Positions 17,900-26,559 are shown, numbered from the stretch's first letter. The stretch is 42,630 bases of DNA from JBHJGS01 sp050331575 (GCA_050331575.1 JBHJGS010000010.1:1-42630), one strand, 5' to 3'. Numbers and translations are program-made. Notes: generated by a model from the letters alone, not told the origin.

Positions 17900-19030
17900 T
17901 CAGCCGGCCGGCGGTGGGCCTGGGAAAACCTGGACGATGGCGCCGGTGACCACTTGGCCGGGGCCCATGCCGCCGATGGTGAACAGGGTTTCTCCGTCCA
18001 CCACCAGGCCGCGATGATCCATGGTCGAATGCGGTTTCTGGCCGCGCGCGATCCATTGCTCCTCGGCCAGATCGAAGACCAGAACCTGATCGGACGGGCT
18101 GGCCGGCCGGCCATCATAGCCGATGCCGTCATAATTGTAGGGATTGTCTGTGCCGCCGGCGAACACCACCCAATTGCGGCTGTCCAGGCCCGCAGCCCCG
18201 GCGCGATAAAGCGGCGGCCCGTCATGTGCCGGCATCGGCCGCCAGTCGATGATGCTGGGATCGTCCGGGCTGATCTCGCCCAGCCAGACATCGCCAAGGT
18301 TTTCGAAGCGGGACGGTCCGGTCCCAGGCGGAGCGGTCACGGTGACGCCGTCGGCGATTAACATCTTGTTGCCGACAATGCCGCCGGCGTGGCCGAACAC
18401 CGGCAGTCCGGGATAATCCGTCGCGGCGAACCAGCGCCGTGTCACCGTGTCGAACACCTGGACATGGGGCACATTGCCGTCCTGATGCCAGCCGGAGACC
18501 AGATAGATGTAGCGGTCCAGATAGGGCAGGGCGACGCTGTCATCCACCGGCTTGGGGATGTCGGGCAACCGCTCATACCGGTTGGTCGCCGGATCGAAGG
18601 CAAAGGCGTGCGGCTGCGTGGTTTCGCGTCCGTCAGCCGCCACGGTATAGCCACCGAACAGATAGATCCGGTCGCCCAGTCCCACGGCGGAGGCAGCCAG
18701 CCGGCCGCCGTCCACGGGCACCGGCGGCAGGCGGCGCCAGCTGTCCGCCAGCGGGTCGAATTCATAGGCAGCACGGCTGATCCGGGCCGCGCTCTTGGTC
18801 TCGGGCAGACCGAAAAAGCTGTAAAAATAGGGCCGGCCGCCTCGTTCCAGGGTGGCCACGGCATTATTGCTCAACGGCTCCGGCATTGCCGACAGAGGGG
18901 TTTCGATCGCCGGAGGCGAGGGTTTTTCGCGCGGCAGCGGGCGATCCGGACCAACACAGGCGGCGACCAAAAGGCTCATCAGCCCGGCCGCGATAGCCTG
19001 TCTCAGACGCTTCGGATGGCGTGCACCCAT
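17900..19030 (-). CDS. Kelch-repeat lipoprotein
   Basis: A 376-residue protein with a lipoprotein signal peptide and lipobox LVAAC (modified Cys at C25), so it is probably anchored in the outer membrane or periplasm. The rest reads as kelch-type beta-propeller blades, with repeated patterns such as GDRIYLFGGYT, DRYIYLVSGW, GNKMLIADG and NWVVFAGGTDN, each followed by a W-x-x-L/M-P-like strand (SWRRLPPVP, RYERLPDIP, IDWRPMPAH). The function is unknown; bacterial N-acetylneuraminate epimerase (NanM) has a similar fold, but nothing here shows that activity. The start overlaps the hxlR-like gene by 28 bases, suggesting coupled expression. Confidence 0.8.
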   Translation of the reverse strand: MGARHPKRLRQAIAAGLMSLLVAACVGPDRPLPREKPSPPAIETPLSAMPEPLSNNAVATLERGGRPYFYSFFGLPETKSAARISRAAYEFDPLADSWRRLPPVPVDGGRLAASAVGLGDRIYLFGGYTVAADGRETTQPHAFAFDPATNRYERLPDIPKPVDDSVALPYLDRYIYLVSGWHQDGNVPHVQVFDTVTRRWFAATDYPGLPVFGHAGGIVGNKMLIADGVTVTAPPGTGPSRFENLGDVWLGEISPDDPSIIDWRPMPAHDGPPLYRAGAAGLDSRNWVVFAGGTDNPYNYDGIGYDGRPASPSDQVLVFDLAEEQWIARGQKPHSTMDHRGLVVDGETLFTIGGMGPGQVVTGAIVQVFPGPPPAG

Positions 19031-19302
19031 TTTCTCGCGAAATCTCCCAGCGGGGCCAGAATGGTCACGAACTCTCTGCCGAGTTCGGTCAACTCATAGC
19101 CCGCGGACCCCATGAAAATAAGCCGCGCACGACGAAGTTCGTCAACCCGCGTTTGCAGCACGCTGGGCGACACGCCGCAGCGCTGGCGCAGCATGCGGGA
19201 GGTGGCTGGCCCATGGCGCAATTCCCATAGCAGGCGCAAGGCCCAGCGTCGCCCGATGCAGTCTAGGAATTTGACGTCCGGCTCTTCATGGCCATCGTTC
19301 AT
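19003..19302 (-). CDS. HxlR-family winged-helix transcriptional regulator
   Basis: A 99-residue DNA-binding protein with the HxlR core: FLDCIGRRWALRLLWELRHGPATSRML, the recognition segment SPSVLQTRVDELRRARLI and the wing YELTELGREF. A Cys sits at the start of helix 1 (FLDCIG), the position used for redox or electrophile sensing in several HxlR proteins. It is shorter than many members. It is first in a probable operon with the kelch lipoprotein and the FtsX-type permease, so it may regulate them and itself. Confidence 0.88.
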   Translation of the reverse strand: MNDGHEEPDVKFLDCIGRRWALRLLWELRHGPATSRMLRQRCGVSPSVLQTRVDELRRARLIFMGSAGYELTELGREFVTILAPLGDFARKWVHAIRSV

Positions 19303-19334
19303 TTTCAGCCCCTTACCTTTATATTATTTTGCCC

Positions 19335-19354
19335 CACAGCGGAGCGGCGCTGTG
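19335..19354 (-). promoter_or_regulatory. Inverted repeat upstream of hxlR-like gene
   Basis: CACAGCG (19335-19341), a six-base spacer and CGCTGTG (19348-19354) form a perfect 7-bp inverted repeat. On the minus strand an AT-rich AATAATATAAAGG lies between it and the regulator's ATG, resembling a -10 region. It could be the HxlR operator or, alternatively, a terminator hairpin of the upstream ABC-F gene that ends at 19388. Confidence 0.4.
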
Positions 19355-19387
19355 TCTAGGGGTTGCTGAAGTGGTTGACCAGTGACT

Positions 19388-21184
19388 TTAAGAGGATTTT
19401 TCGCTCTTTTCTTCTAACTCGAGCCAGAGATTTTCTTTTTTCCGTAGCTCGTCTTGAAGATCGCGCAATTTTGTAGCCAAAGGGCCATAGTCGGCCGGAG
19501 CGATGCCATGGCGGGCAGGGTCGGACAGTTGCACGCTTAGCGTGTCGATCTTGCGTTCCACCGCCTCAATCGCTTCGGGCAACAGCTCCAGCGCCCGCTT
19601 TTCCTTGTAGCTCAGCTTGTTCGGCTTTGCCTTGGGCTTCTGCTTGGGTGCGCGCGTCCGCGGCGCGGTCGCGCGTGCGCCTGTCTCGCGCACGAAAGCG
19701 CCCTGGGCTGCGGCGTCAGCATACCCCCCAGCATATTCTCGCACCTGGCCCTGGCCGGTCAAAACGATGCAGGAAGTGACCAGCTGATCGAGGAACCGTC
19801 GATCGTGGCTGATCACCAGCAAGGTGCCGTCGAAATCGGCCAGCAACTCCTCCAACATTTCCAGGGATTCTAAGTCCAAATCATTGGTCGGTTCGTCCAG
19901 CACCACAAGATTGGCCGGCTGCAGCAATTCCTTGGCAAGCGCCAGGCGGCTTTGCTCGCCGCCGGACAAGGCGCGTACCGGGCTTTGCGCTTGCGCCGGC
20001 TCGAACAGAAAATCCTGCAAATAGGCGATGATATGGCGCGGTTGGCCGTTCACCAGCACCTGATCGGCACTGCCGCCGGTCAAGGTTTCCCAGACCGTCC
20101 TATCGGGATCCAATTGCGTGCGCTTCTGATCGATGATGAGGGGGTGCAGCCCGGTGCCCAGCCGCACCGACCCGCTATCCGGGTCCAGCCGGCCGATCAA
20201 CATGCGCATCAGGCTGGTCTTACCCACACCGTTTGGACCGATGATGCCGACCCGATCGCCGCGGTGAATATGCGTGCTAAAGTCGCGGACGATCGCTGTA
20301 TCGCCGAAGCGTTTACAGATCTGCTTGGCCTCGATCACCAGCTTGCCGGAGGTGCCGGCCTCGGCCAACACCGCGCCTGCCTTGCCTTGGACGGGCACCC
20401 GCGCCCGCCATGCCGCGCGCAGGTCAGCCAGGCGCTTGAGCCGGCCCTGATTGCGCTTGCGCCGGGCGGTGATACCTTCATGAGACCAGCGTGTCTCTTC
20501 GGCGATCTTCTTTTTCAGCCGTTCCGCGGCGCGCGTTTGTGCGGCAATCTCAGCCTCTGACCAGGCCTCGAATGCGCCGAAGCCCTGGTTCAGCCGCTTC
20601 AGGCGGCCGCGGTCCAGCCACAGGCAGCCACGGCTGACGGCTTCCAGAAAGGCGCGGTCATGGCTGATCACCACCATGGCCGCGCGATGGCGCAGCAGTG
20701 TTGCCTCCAGCCATTGAATGCCGGCCAGGTCCAAATGATTGGTCGGCTCGTCCAGCAGGAGAAGGTCCGGATCGCCGATCAGCGCCCGCGCGATGGAGGC
20801 GCGGCGCAACTCGCCGCCGGACAGGCGGACCGGGTCGGCTCCCGGGTCAAGGCCCAGCGCGTCCAAGGCGGCCTCGGCTTCATGGACATGCTGCGCCTGA
20901 GCCGGCGGCAGGCCCTGCGCCACATAGGCCAGCAGATCGGCTGCCTCAGGCTGCGGGTCCTGCGCCAGATAGGCCGCCCTCAGCCCTTGCGCCTCGTGCC
21001 GTTCCCCGCCGTCGGGCAACACATCGCCTGCCAAGATGCGCAGCAAAGTGGATTTGCCGGCACCGTTTCGGCCGACCAGGCACAGCCGGTCGCCAGGCTG
21101 GACCACCAAATCGACGCCGCGGAACAAGGGCCGATCACCCAGGCTGAGGGAAATGTCGGTCAGGCTCAGGAGCGGGGCGGCCAT
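19388..21184 (-). CDS. uup: ABC-F ATPase, Uup-like
   Basis: A 598-residue soluble protein with two ABC ATPase domains and no membrane segments. Domain 1 has GRNGAGKST, LSGGELRRA and LLLLDEPTNHLD; domain 2 has GPNGVGKTS, LSGGEQSRL and LVVLDEPTNDLD. A Lys-rich linker (about 520-540) leads to a C-terminal coiled coil rich in Leu and Glu, which is the mark of Uup among ABC-F proteins. ABC-F proteins act at the ribosome; E. coli Uup has been tied to ribosome function and transposon excision. It starts 6 bases after the uspA-like stop, so the two probably form an operon. The assignment to Uup rather than another ABC-F class rests on the C-terminal coil. Confidence 0.87.
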   Translation of the reverse strand: MAAPLLSLTDISLSLGDRPLFRGVDLVVQPGDRLCLVGRNGAGKSTLLRILAGDVLPDGGERHEAQGLRAAYLAQDPQPEAADLLAYVAQGLPPAQAQHVHEAEAALDALGLDPGADPVRLSGGELRRASIARALIGDPDLLLLDEPTNHLDLAGIQWLEATLLRHRAAMVVISHDRAFLEAVSRGCLWLDRGRLKRLNQGFGAFEAWSEAEIAAQTRAAERLKKKIAEETRWSHEGITARRKRNQGRLKRLADLRAAWRARVPVQGKAGAVLAEAGTSGKLVIEAKQICKRFGDTAIVRDFSTHIHRGDRVGIIGPNGVGKTSLMRMLIGRLDPDSGSVRLGTGLHPLIIDQKRTQLDPDRTVWETLTGGSADQVLVNGQPRHIIAYLQDFLFEPAQAQSPVRALSGGEQSRLALAKELLQPANLVVLDEPTNDLDLESLEMLEELLADFDGTLLVISHDRRFLDQLVTSCIVLTGQGQVREYAGGYADAAAQGAFVRETGARATAPRTRAPKQKPKAKPNKLSYKEKRALELLPEAIEAVERKIDTLSVQLSDPARHGIAPADYGPLATKLRDLQDELRKKENLWLELEEKSEKSS

Positions 21185-21190
21185 CGGACC

Positions 21191-22051
21191 TCAGTGGCTG
21201 ATAAGCAGCGGCAGGTCGGCGTGATGAATGGCGTGGCGGGTGACCCCGCCCAAGATCATTTCGCGCCAGCGGCTATGCGAATAGGCGCCCATCACCAGGC
21301 AATCCGCCTTCAAATCCCTCGTCCGCGCCATCAAGGTTGGGCCGACATGCCGGTCGTCGAGCGGGTCCGCGACAATGTCCGCGGCGATCCCGTAGTGGCT
21401 GAGATAGGTTTGCGCATCGTGCGCCGTCGGCCGATCCGGATGCGGCTCTCCGATTGTCACCAGCACGCTTTGGTCAGCCGCCTGTAGCAGAGGGACGGCT
21501 GCGGCCATGGCCCGGGCAGCCTCCGCACGGCCGTTCCAAGCGATGGCGACTGTCTGCGGACAGCGGGCGGCTAGGCCATCGGGCACCACCATCAAAGGCC
21601 GGCCGGATCGGAACAAGACCTCGCGCAGCAGATCCCCGCGCAGGCGGTCAGATTCCTTGCGCGGTTTGGCGACCAGGGTGAGGTCGGCCAGGCGCGCGCG
21701 CCGGCCGACATGATCGTCGAACTGGCCGAGCACCTCCTCCCACTGCGCGGCACCGCCCTGCACCGGATGCGCCTGGGTGGCCAGGCCAGCCTTTTGCGCG
21801 GCAGCGAAGAGCGCGGTCTTCGCGGTCGCGGCCATCTCCGTGGCTTCCTCTTCGGCGGCCTTGCACAGATCCTTGATGGCATCGGCGGTGAGCGCCTCCC
21901 CCATGAACGGGATTGCCGTGCGCGGGTCGGACCGCACGAAAAAGCCGGTGGCCAGGGCATCGAGCCGGCTGGCAAGGGCGCAGGTCAGCGCCAGGGTCGC
22001 CGGCGGTGGTTCAGCGTCGATCATCGGCATCAATAAGGTCTTGATCGTCAT
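21191..22051 (-). CDS. Universal stress protein (UspA family), tandem type
   Basis: A 286-residue protein whose C-terminal half is a clear UspA domain: TVAIAWNGRAEAARAM, then the nucleotide-binding-like loop LVMGAYSHSRWREMILGGVTRHAIHHADLPLLI. The N-terminal half has a diverged Usp-like fold (MTIKTLLMPM). Tandem Usp proteins of this length are common in alphaproteobacteria; their molecular role is poorly known. Several in-frame starts exist upstream (ATG at 22063 and 22156). I choose the ATG at 22051 because the Usp fold begins there. It is divergent from the PepSY-response regulator-kinase operon. Confidence 0.8.
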   Translation of the reverse strand: MTIKTLLMPMIDAEPPPATLALTCALASRLDALATGFFVRSDPRTAIPFMGEALTADAIKDLCKAAEEEATEMAATAKTALFAAAQKAGLATQAHPVQGGAAQWEEVLGQFDDHVGRRARLADLTLVAKPRKESDRLRGDLLREVLFRSGRPLMVVPDGLAARCPQTVAIAWNGRAEAARAMAAAVPLLQAADQSVLVTIGEPHPDRPTAHDAQTYLSHYGIAADIVADPLDDRHVGPTLMARTRDLKADCLVMGAYSHSRWREMILGGVTRHAIHHADLPLLISH

Positions 22052-22143
22052 GGCGCGGATCATCCCCCTTATCCGGCGGTGTCTGTGACGGCGCGCGTTG
22101 CGGGCCCGGCCGGCTTGCGCTAAGCCACAGCCAAGGGAGGCCA

Positions 22144-22176
22144 ATTCATGCGCCATTCACGCATCCTTACTATAAG
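22144..22176 (+). promoter_or_regulatory. Direct repeat and -10 element of the response-regulator operon
   Basis: ATTCATGC (22144-22151) and ATTCACGC (22155-22162) are direct repeats with start-to-start distance 11, followed by TATAAG at 22171-22176 as a possible -10. OmpR/PhoP-class regulators bind direct repeats with an 11-bp phase in place of a -35 box, so this may be an autoregulatory site for the response regulator encoded just downstream. Confidence 0.45.
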
Positions 22177-22197
22177 ACCGCCGCAAAGAGGGTCGAT

Positions 22198-22497
22198 ATG
22201 AAAAGATGGTGGCTTGGGGCCTTGGCCCTTGCTTTGCTGGACATTCCCCCTGTTCCAGCGTCGGCGGAGCAGGTGACTCCGCCCTTTTTCGCCGATGAGG
22301 CGGAGCGCAAACTGGTTGATTACGGGACTTTGAAACGCCGGATGGAGCGGCGCTTCAAGGCGCGGGTGATTAATCAGCAGTTGCGGCGCCAAAGCGATCC
22401 GCCCATTTATCAGTTGCGTCTGGTTCAAAAGGATGGCCGAGTGCTGGATGTGACGGTGAATGCCTACACGGCCGCCGTGATCAAGGTGGAGGGGTAA
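22198..22497 (+). CDS. Small periplasmic PepSY-like protein
   Basis: A 99-residue exported protein: signal peptide about 1-23 (hydrophobic ALALALLDI, then PASAEQ) and a short PepSY-like domain. The segment YGTLKRRMERRFKARVINQQ and the strands YQLRLVQKDGRVLDVTVNA give the helix-strand-strand pattern. Such proteins often precede PhoPQ-type two-component genes and may modulate the sensor in the periplasm; this is inference. AGAGGG precedes the ATG. The response regulator gene begins 4 bases after its stop. Confidence 0.75.
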   Translation: MKRWWLGALALALLDIPPVPASAEQVTPPFFADEAERKLVDYGTLKRRMERRFKARVINQQLRRQSDPPIYQLRLVQKDGRVLDVTVNAYTAAVIKVEG

Positions 22498-22501
22498 GTT
22501 C

Positions 22502-23164
22502 ATGCGTGTTCTGCTGGTCGAGGACGATCCAGACCTGCAGCGCCAATTGAAGACGGCCCTGGCGGACGCGGGCTATGCGGTCGATGTGGCACCCGATGGC
22601 GAGGAGGGCCATTTTCTCGGCGAGACCGAACCCTATGATGCGGTGGTGCTGGATCTGGGCCTGCCGGTGCTGGACGGCATCTCGGTGTTGGAACGCTGGC
22701 GTCAGGAGAATATCAAGGCACCGGTCTTGATCCTGACCGCGCGCGACAGCTGGTCAGAGAAGGTCGCCGGTCTGGACGCCGGCGCGGACGATTATCTGAC
22801 CAAGCCCTTCAAGGTTGAGGAATTGCTGGCCCGGCTGCGGGCCCTGATCCGGCGCTCCGCAGGCCAGGCCTCGTCGGAATTCGTGGTCGGTCCGGTGCGG
22901 CTGGACGCGCGCAACGGCAAGGTCTGGGTTGATGGCGAGCCGGTGCGTTTGACCGCTCAGGAATTCAAGCTGCTTTCCTACATGATGCATCATCAAGGGG
23001 AAGTCGTATCGCGCACCGAACTGACCGAACATATCTACGATCAAGACTTCGACCGGGACAGCAACACGATCGAAGTGTTCGTCAACCGCATTCGCAAGAA
23101 GATCGCCGTGCCGATCATTCACACGGTGCGGGGGCTGGGCTATCGGCTGGAGGTGGAGGGCTGA
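22502..23164 (+). CDS. OmpR/PhoP-family response regulator
   Basis: A 220-residue regulator. The receiver domain (1-115) has the acidic pair ED8D9, the phosphoacceptor D51 in VVLDLGLP, T79 and K101 in LTKPF. The C-terminal OmpR-type winged helix (about 125-218) contains LTAQEFKLLSYMM and the recognition region SNTIEVFVNRIRKKI, ending with RGLGYRLE. It is closest in style to PhoP/QseB. It should be phosphorylated by the kinase encoded next and bind DNA as a dimer on direct repeats. Confidence 0.93.
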   Translation: MRVLLVEDDPDLQRQLKTALADAGYAVDVAPDGEEGHFLGETEPYDAVVLDLGLPVLDGISVLERWRQENIKAPVLILTARDSWSEKVAGLDAGADDYLTKPFKVEELLARLRALIRRSAGQASSEFVVGPVRLDARNGKVWVDGEPVRLTAQEFKLLSYMMHHQGEVVSRTELTEHIYDQDFDRDSNTIEVFVNRIRKKIAVPIIHTVRGLGYRLEVEG

Positions 23165-23214
23165 GCCAGGCTGCACTGCCCGGCCGGCCGTTCCGATCGC
23201 TGACCCGCCGGCTG

Positions 23215-24534
23215 ATGCTGGCGGCGGGATTGTGGATGATCGCCGCCTTGGTGGTGGGTGGTTTCGTGCTGTCCGCGGCGTTCCGCGACTATGTGCAGAG
23301 CGATTTCGAGGCGATGCTGAGCCAGACCATCGACGCGATGATTGGCATCAGCGAGATCGCCCCGGACGGCCGGGTCCGCTTTTTGCGCCCGATCGTCGAC
23401 CAGCGCTTCGAGGAACCCTATTCGGGGTTGTACTGGCAGGTGTCCGAGCAGGGCGGCGAGACCTTTCCCAGCCGTTCGCTGTGGGACACCCAGTTGGAGC
23501 CGGACTGGTCGCGCGCCGCGCCGACACAGAGCTTCTACCGCACCGTCGGGCCGGACGAGCAGGTGCTCCTGGTCGCCGTGCGCGACGTGACCCTGCCAGG
23601 CACTGAGCGCGTGTTCCGCTATATGGCCGCCGGCAATGTCGACATCATCTTAAGCGACATTCACCGTTTTGATGCGCTGGTGGCCTGGTCGCTCGGCGGG
23701 CTGGGCCTGGGCCTGATCGCCGCCATCGCCCTGCAGGTGAATTTCGGCCTGTCGCCGCTGCGGCGCATCCGCACCGGTCTGGCCGCGGTACGCAGCGGTC
23801 GCAGCCGCCGTCTGGAGGGCGATTTTCCACCGGAGGTCATGCCGCTGGTCACCGAGGTCAATGAATTGCTTGACCATAATGAAACCATCGTGGAACGCGC
23901 GCGCACCCATGCCGGCAATCTCGCGCATGCCCTGAAGACGCCCTTGTCGGTGCTGCAGAATGAAGCGCGCGGGCCGGCGCCCTGGCTGGGCGAGGCGGTG
24001 TTGAAGCAGACCGCGGTGATGCAGCGGCATATCGACCATCATCTGCGCCGCGCGCGCGCCACCGGCGGCGGCCTGGGCGTGGTGACGCCGGTGGCCAAGC
24101 CCCTGTCCAATATCGTCCGCGTGATCGAGAAGCTCTATCGCGACACGGGCGTGGAGATCGCGCTAGACGTCGCCCCGGGCCTGGCGGTGGCCGGCAGCAA
24201 GCAGGATCTCGACGAGATCGCCGGCAATCTGCTGGACAATGCCTGCAAATGGGCCCGGGCGCAGGTGCGGGTCAGCGTGCGCAGCATCGCCGGCGAACGC
24301 CGCGAGATGGTCGAGATTTTGGTGGAGGATGATGGCCCGGGCGTGCCGGAGGACCAGTTGGAGGAATTGTTCGAGCGCGGCCGCCGGCTCGACGAATCGG
24401 TGCCCGGCAGCGGCCTGGGTCTGGCCATCAGCCGCGACGTCGCCGAGTTGAATGGCGGCCGCGTTGACCTGGCCCCCAGCCCCCTGGGCGGCCTGGCGGC
24501 CCGAGTGCTCTGGCCGGCCGCTCCCAGGGGGTAG
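23215..24534 (+). CDS. Sensor histidine kinase (PhoQ-like)
   Basis: A 439-residue (as annotated) membrane kinase. TM1 lies at about 3-23, a periplasmic sensor at about 24-153, TM2 at about 154-176, then HAMP-like sequence and a DHp domain with H238 in NLAHALKTPLS. The ATPase domain has the N-box NLLDNACKWA (about 337-346), G1 in VEDDGPGVP and G2 GSGLGLAIS. It should phosphorylate the response regulator upstream. The ATG at 23215 lacks a ribosome binding site and cuts off the basic residues expected before TM1. In-frame codons continue back to a CTG at 23161 that overlaps the regulator's TGA and follows a strong AGGTGGAGGG. The real start may be that CTG. Confidence 0.9.
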   Translation: MLAAGLWMIAALVVGGFVLSAAFRDYVQSDFEAMLSQTIDAMIGISEIAPDGRVRFLRPIVDQRFEEPYSGLYWQVSEQGGETFPSRSLWDTQLEPDWSRAAPTQSFYRTVGPDEQVLLVAVRDVTLPGTERVFRYMAAGNVDIILSDIHRFDALVAWSLGGLGLGLIAAIALQVNFGLSPLRRIRTGLAAVRSGRSRRLEGDFPPEVMPLVTEVNELLDHNETIVERARTHAGNLAHALKTPLSVLQNEARGPAPWLGEAVLKQTAVMQRHIDHHLRRARATGGGLGVVTPVAKPLSNIVRVIEKLYRDTGVEIALDVAPGLAVAGSKQDLDEIAGNLLDNACKWARAQVRVSVRSIAGERREMVEILVEDDGPGVPEDQLEELFERGRRLDESVPGSGLGLAISRDVAELNGGRVDLAPSPLGGLAARVLWPAAPRG

Positions 24535-24603
24535 GCGCTGTTGCCGCCCGACCTGGCCGTCGCTGCAAATCCCGGTCGCACCAGGCGGTGCCGTCTTGGT
24601 GGG

Positions 24604-26559
24604 TCATTCGCCCGGTTGCAGGGGGGCGGCGGCTGGAGGGTCTTCGATGCCGACGGCCTTTTCGATCAGCAGGCGGAGAAATTGCAGGCGCATCGCACCG
24701 GCGACCATGCCGTAATAGACCGCGTTGGTCATGTCATTTTCGCTGAAGCTGATCAGCGGCAGGACCGAGGTTTCCGGGATCTTCAAGGTCACCGACAGAA
24801 AGTGCAGGAACAAGGAGGCGATCAGGGCGCCGGTGAACACCTGCATCTGGCTCAGCCGGGCGTGCTTCCATTCCTTCAGCAGGGTCGCCACGATGCAGCT
24901 GACCGCCAGCGACACCAAGAGCAGGCGGGGGATCCCGACATCCAGCTGCAGGCCCATATTCAGGGGAATGAAATCCTCCGACTGCGCCCCGTTGGCGCTG
25001 AAACGCAGCTCGCCCACTTCGAAATCATAGGTGCCCGGCCACATCGGGAAGAAGCGGTGGCGGCCGCTGCCGCTGTCGTCCAAGCCGATCCGATAGCCCT
25101 TCTCCCGGGCGCTTTCCAGGCCGAGCAATTTGAAGATCGGCCGCACCCAGCCGGCTGCCTCATAGGTTTCCACCACCATGATCTGACCCACCCCCGGCGC
25201 GGAATGGGCGGTGAATTTGACATCCTCCGGCCGGCCGAACAGGCTTTCCGTGCAATGCTCTGTGAGACTGCCGCTACAGTCTGAGGAGGCGACGCTGACC
25301 ATGAATTGCGCGGTCTTGTTGTTGACCACCACGCTTTGCGGCGTGATCTCGCGGATTTCCACGCTATAGGCGTCCAGCGCGCTCATCTCTCCGGCGCGGA
25401 ACTGATGCTGATGCCCGGTCAGCCGAGAGCGGAAGCCGGTCCGGCGAAGATTGGTCAGAAGCGCGGCGCGCATGGCCTGCGCGCTGTCCATCCGCTTCAG
25501 CGGCACGGTATGGAACAGCGCCTCGGCGGCGAAATAGGCAGAGGATCGATAGTCGCTCAGCCGCATGCCGCGCACCGTCTCCATCGAGGCAGCACTTTCG
25601 AACAGCTCGAAGGACGGATGCGTGATGGTCAGGCTGCCCGGATCCAGAAAGTCGAACGCGGCGGGCTCACCGATGGCGATGACCCGAAGAGCCGCCCCAC
25701 CGATGCGGGTGACCAGCCCCTCGAATCGCTCGCGCACCGCCCGGCTGGGCCGCGGCACCAGATACACATGATTGACAAGATCGCGGCGCAGGACGTCGGG
25801 GCAGCCGGCACCCTCCGGCGTGTTCAGGCAGGCCCGCGCCTCGGCCAGGTTCAGCGCCGGCACGGCGGCCACGCCAAGCTGCTGCGCCAGCGCCTGGGAC
25901 AGATTGGCGGCCAGCTTGGTGGCGAAGCTGCCATCCTCATCATACAGGATCAGCGGTCGCTGGAACGCGAAGCCGCCCTCCAGATCGGCCAGTTCCCGCA
26001 CCAGTTCGCGCGACCAGCGGCTGTCCGGCAGCACGGTGCGGAAGAAGCGGCCGCCGCCCAGCGCGGGCAGCCCCTCCATGGTGGCGGCCGGCGACAGGAT
26101 CGGAATGTCCGGCGGCAGGTGGGTGAACAGGCTCTTGGCGCAATCGGTGGTCATCGGGCCGATAACCGCGACGACATTGTCCAGCGGCAGGTCGCTCAGC
26201 GGATTGCAGGTCGGGGCGTCGCCGCCGAGATATTCCTGTTCATAGATCAGCCGGTAATTGTTCTGCTTGATGCTGAATTCGACCTGGCTGGACCCGGCCT
26301 GGCGCAATTGCTGCCGCAGCGCCTGGTTGAAGCCATTAAGAAATTTTGCGGAAGCGGATTCCAATAAAGTCTGCGGCGTGCCGTCGGTGGTGTTGCCGCT
26401 GATATAAAGAATATCAAAGGTGCGAGCCTCTTCCTTGACCTCGTCGATCAGCATGTCGCGCATCGACTTATTGGTGAAATGCCGGTCCAGCCCCAGAAGC
26501 AGGCCGGTGCCCAGCAGAACCAGAAGAAGGAGTAAATGCTTGCCGGCGAGACGGATCAT
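24604..26559 (-). CDS. Membrane-anchored type-I periplasmic-binding-like receptor, function unknown
   Basis: A 651-residue protein with an N-terminal helix (about 4-22). A large external region (about 25-535) follows whose middle resembles Leu/Ile/Val-binding or ANF-type receptors: VVAVIGPMTTDCAKS, PILSPAATMEGLP, RFFRTVLPDSRWS and a late LRRTGFRSRLTG. Three C-terminal membrane helices come next (about 538-557, 570-590 and 605-635). Six of the external Cys fall in three close pairs, suggesting disulfides. No kinase, cyclase or transporter domain follows. A branched-chain ABC substrate-binding protein would lack the C-terminal helices. I choose the ATG at 26559 (AAAGG upstream) over a TTG at 26577. 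The gene converges with the histidine kinase gene. Confidence 0.75.
   Translation of the reverse strand: MIRLAGKHLLLLLVLLGTGLLLGLDRHFTNKSMRDMLIDEVKEEARTFDILYISGNTTDGTPQTLLESASAKFLNGFNQALRQQLRQAGSSQVEFSIKQNNYRLIYEQEYLGGDAPTCNPLSDLPLDNVVAVIGPMTTDCAKSLFTHLPPDIPILSPAATMEGLPALGGGRFFRTVLPDSRWSRELVRELADLEGGFAFQRPLILYDEDGSFATKLAANLSQALAQQLGVAAVPALNLAEARACLNTPEGAGCPDVLRRDLVNHVYLVPRPSRAVRERFEGLVTRIGGAALRVIAIGEPAAFDFLDPGSLTITHPSFELFESAASMETVRGMRLSDYRSSAYFAAEALFHTVPLKRMDSAQAMRAALLTNLRRTGFRSRLTGHQHQFRAGEMSALDAYSVEIREITPQSVVVNNKTAQFMVSVASSDCSGSLTEHCTESLFGRPEDVKFTAHSAPGVGQIMVVETYEAAGWVRPIFKLLGLESAREKGYRIGLDDSGSGRHRFFPMWPGTYDFEVGELRFSANGAQSEDFIPLNMGLQLDVGIPRLLLVSLAVSCIVATLLKEWKHARLSQMQVFTGALIASLFLHFLSVTLKIPETSVLPLISFSENDMTNAVYYGMVAGAMRLQFLRLLIEKAVGIEDPPAAAPLQPGE

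Noticed and set aside
15485..18361. Two long plus-strand frames opposite the permease and kelch genes
   Set aside because: Shadow frames: low-complexity Gln/His/Arg-rich translations with no motifs, while the minus strand encodes clear domains.
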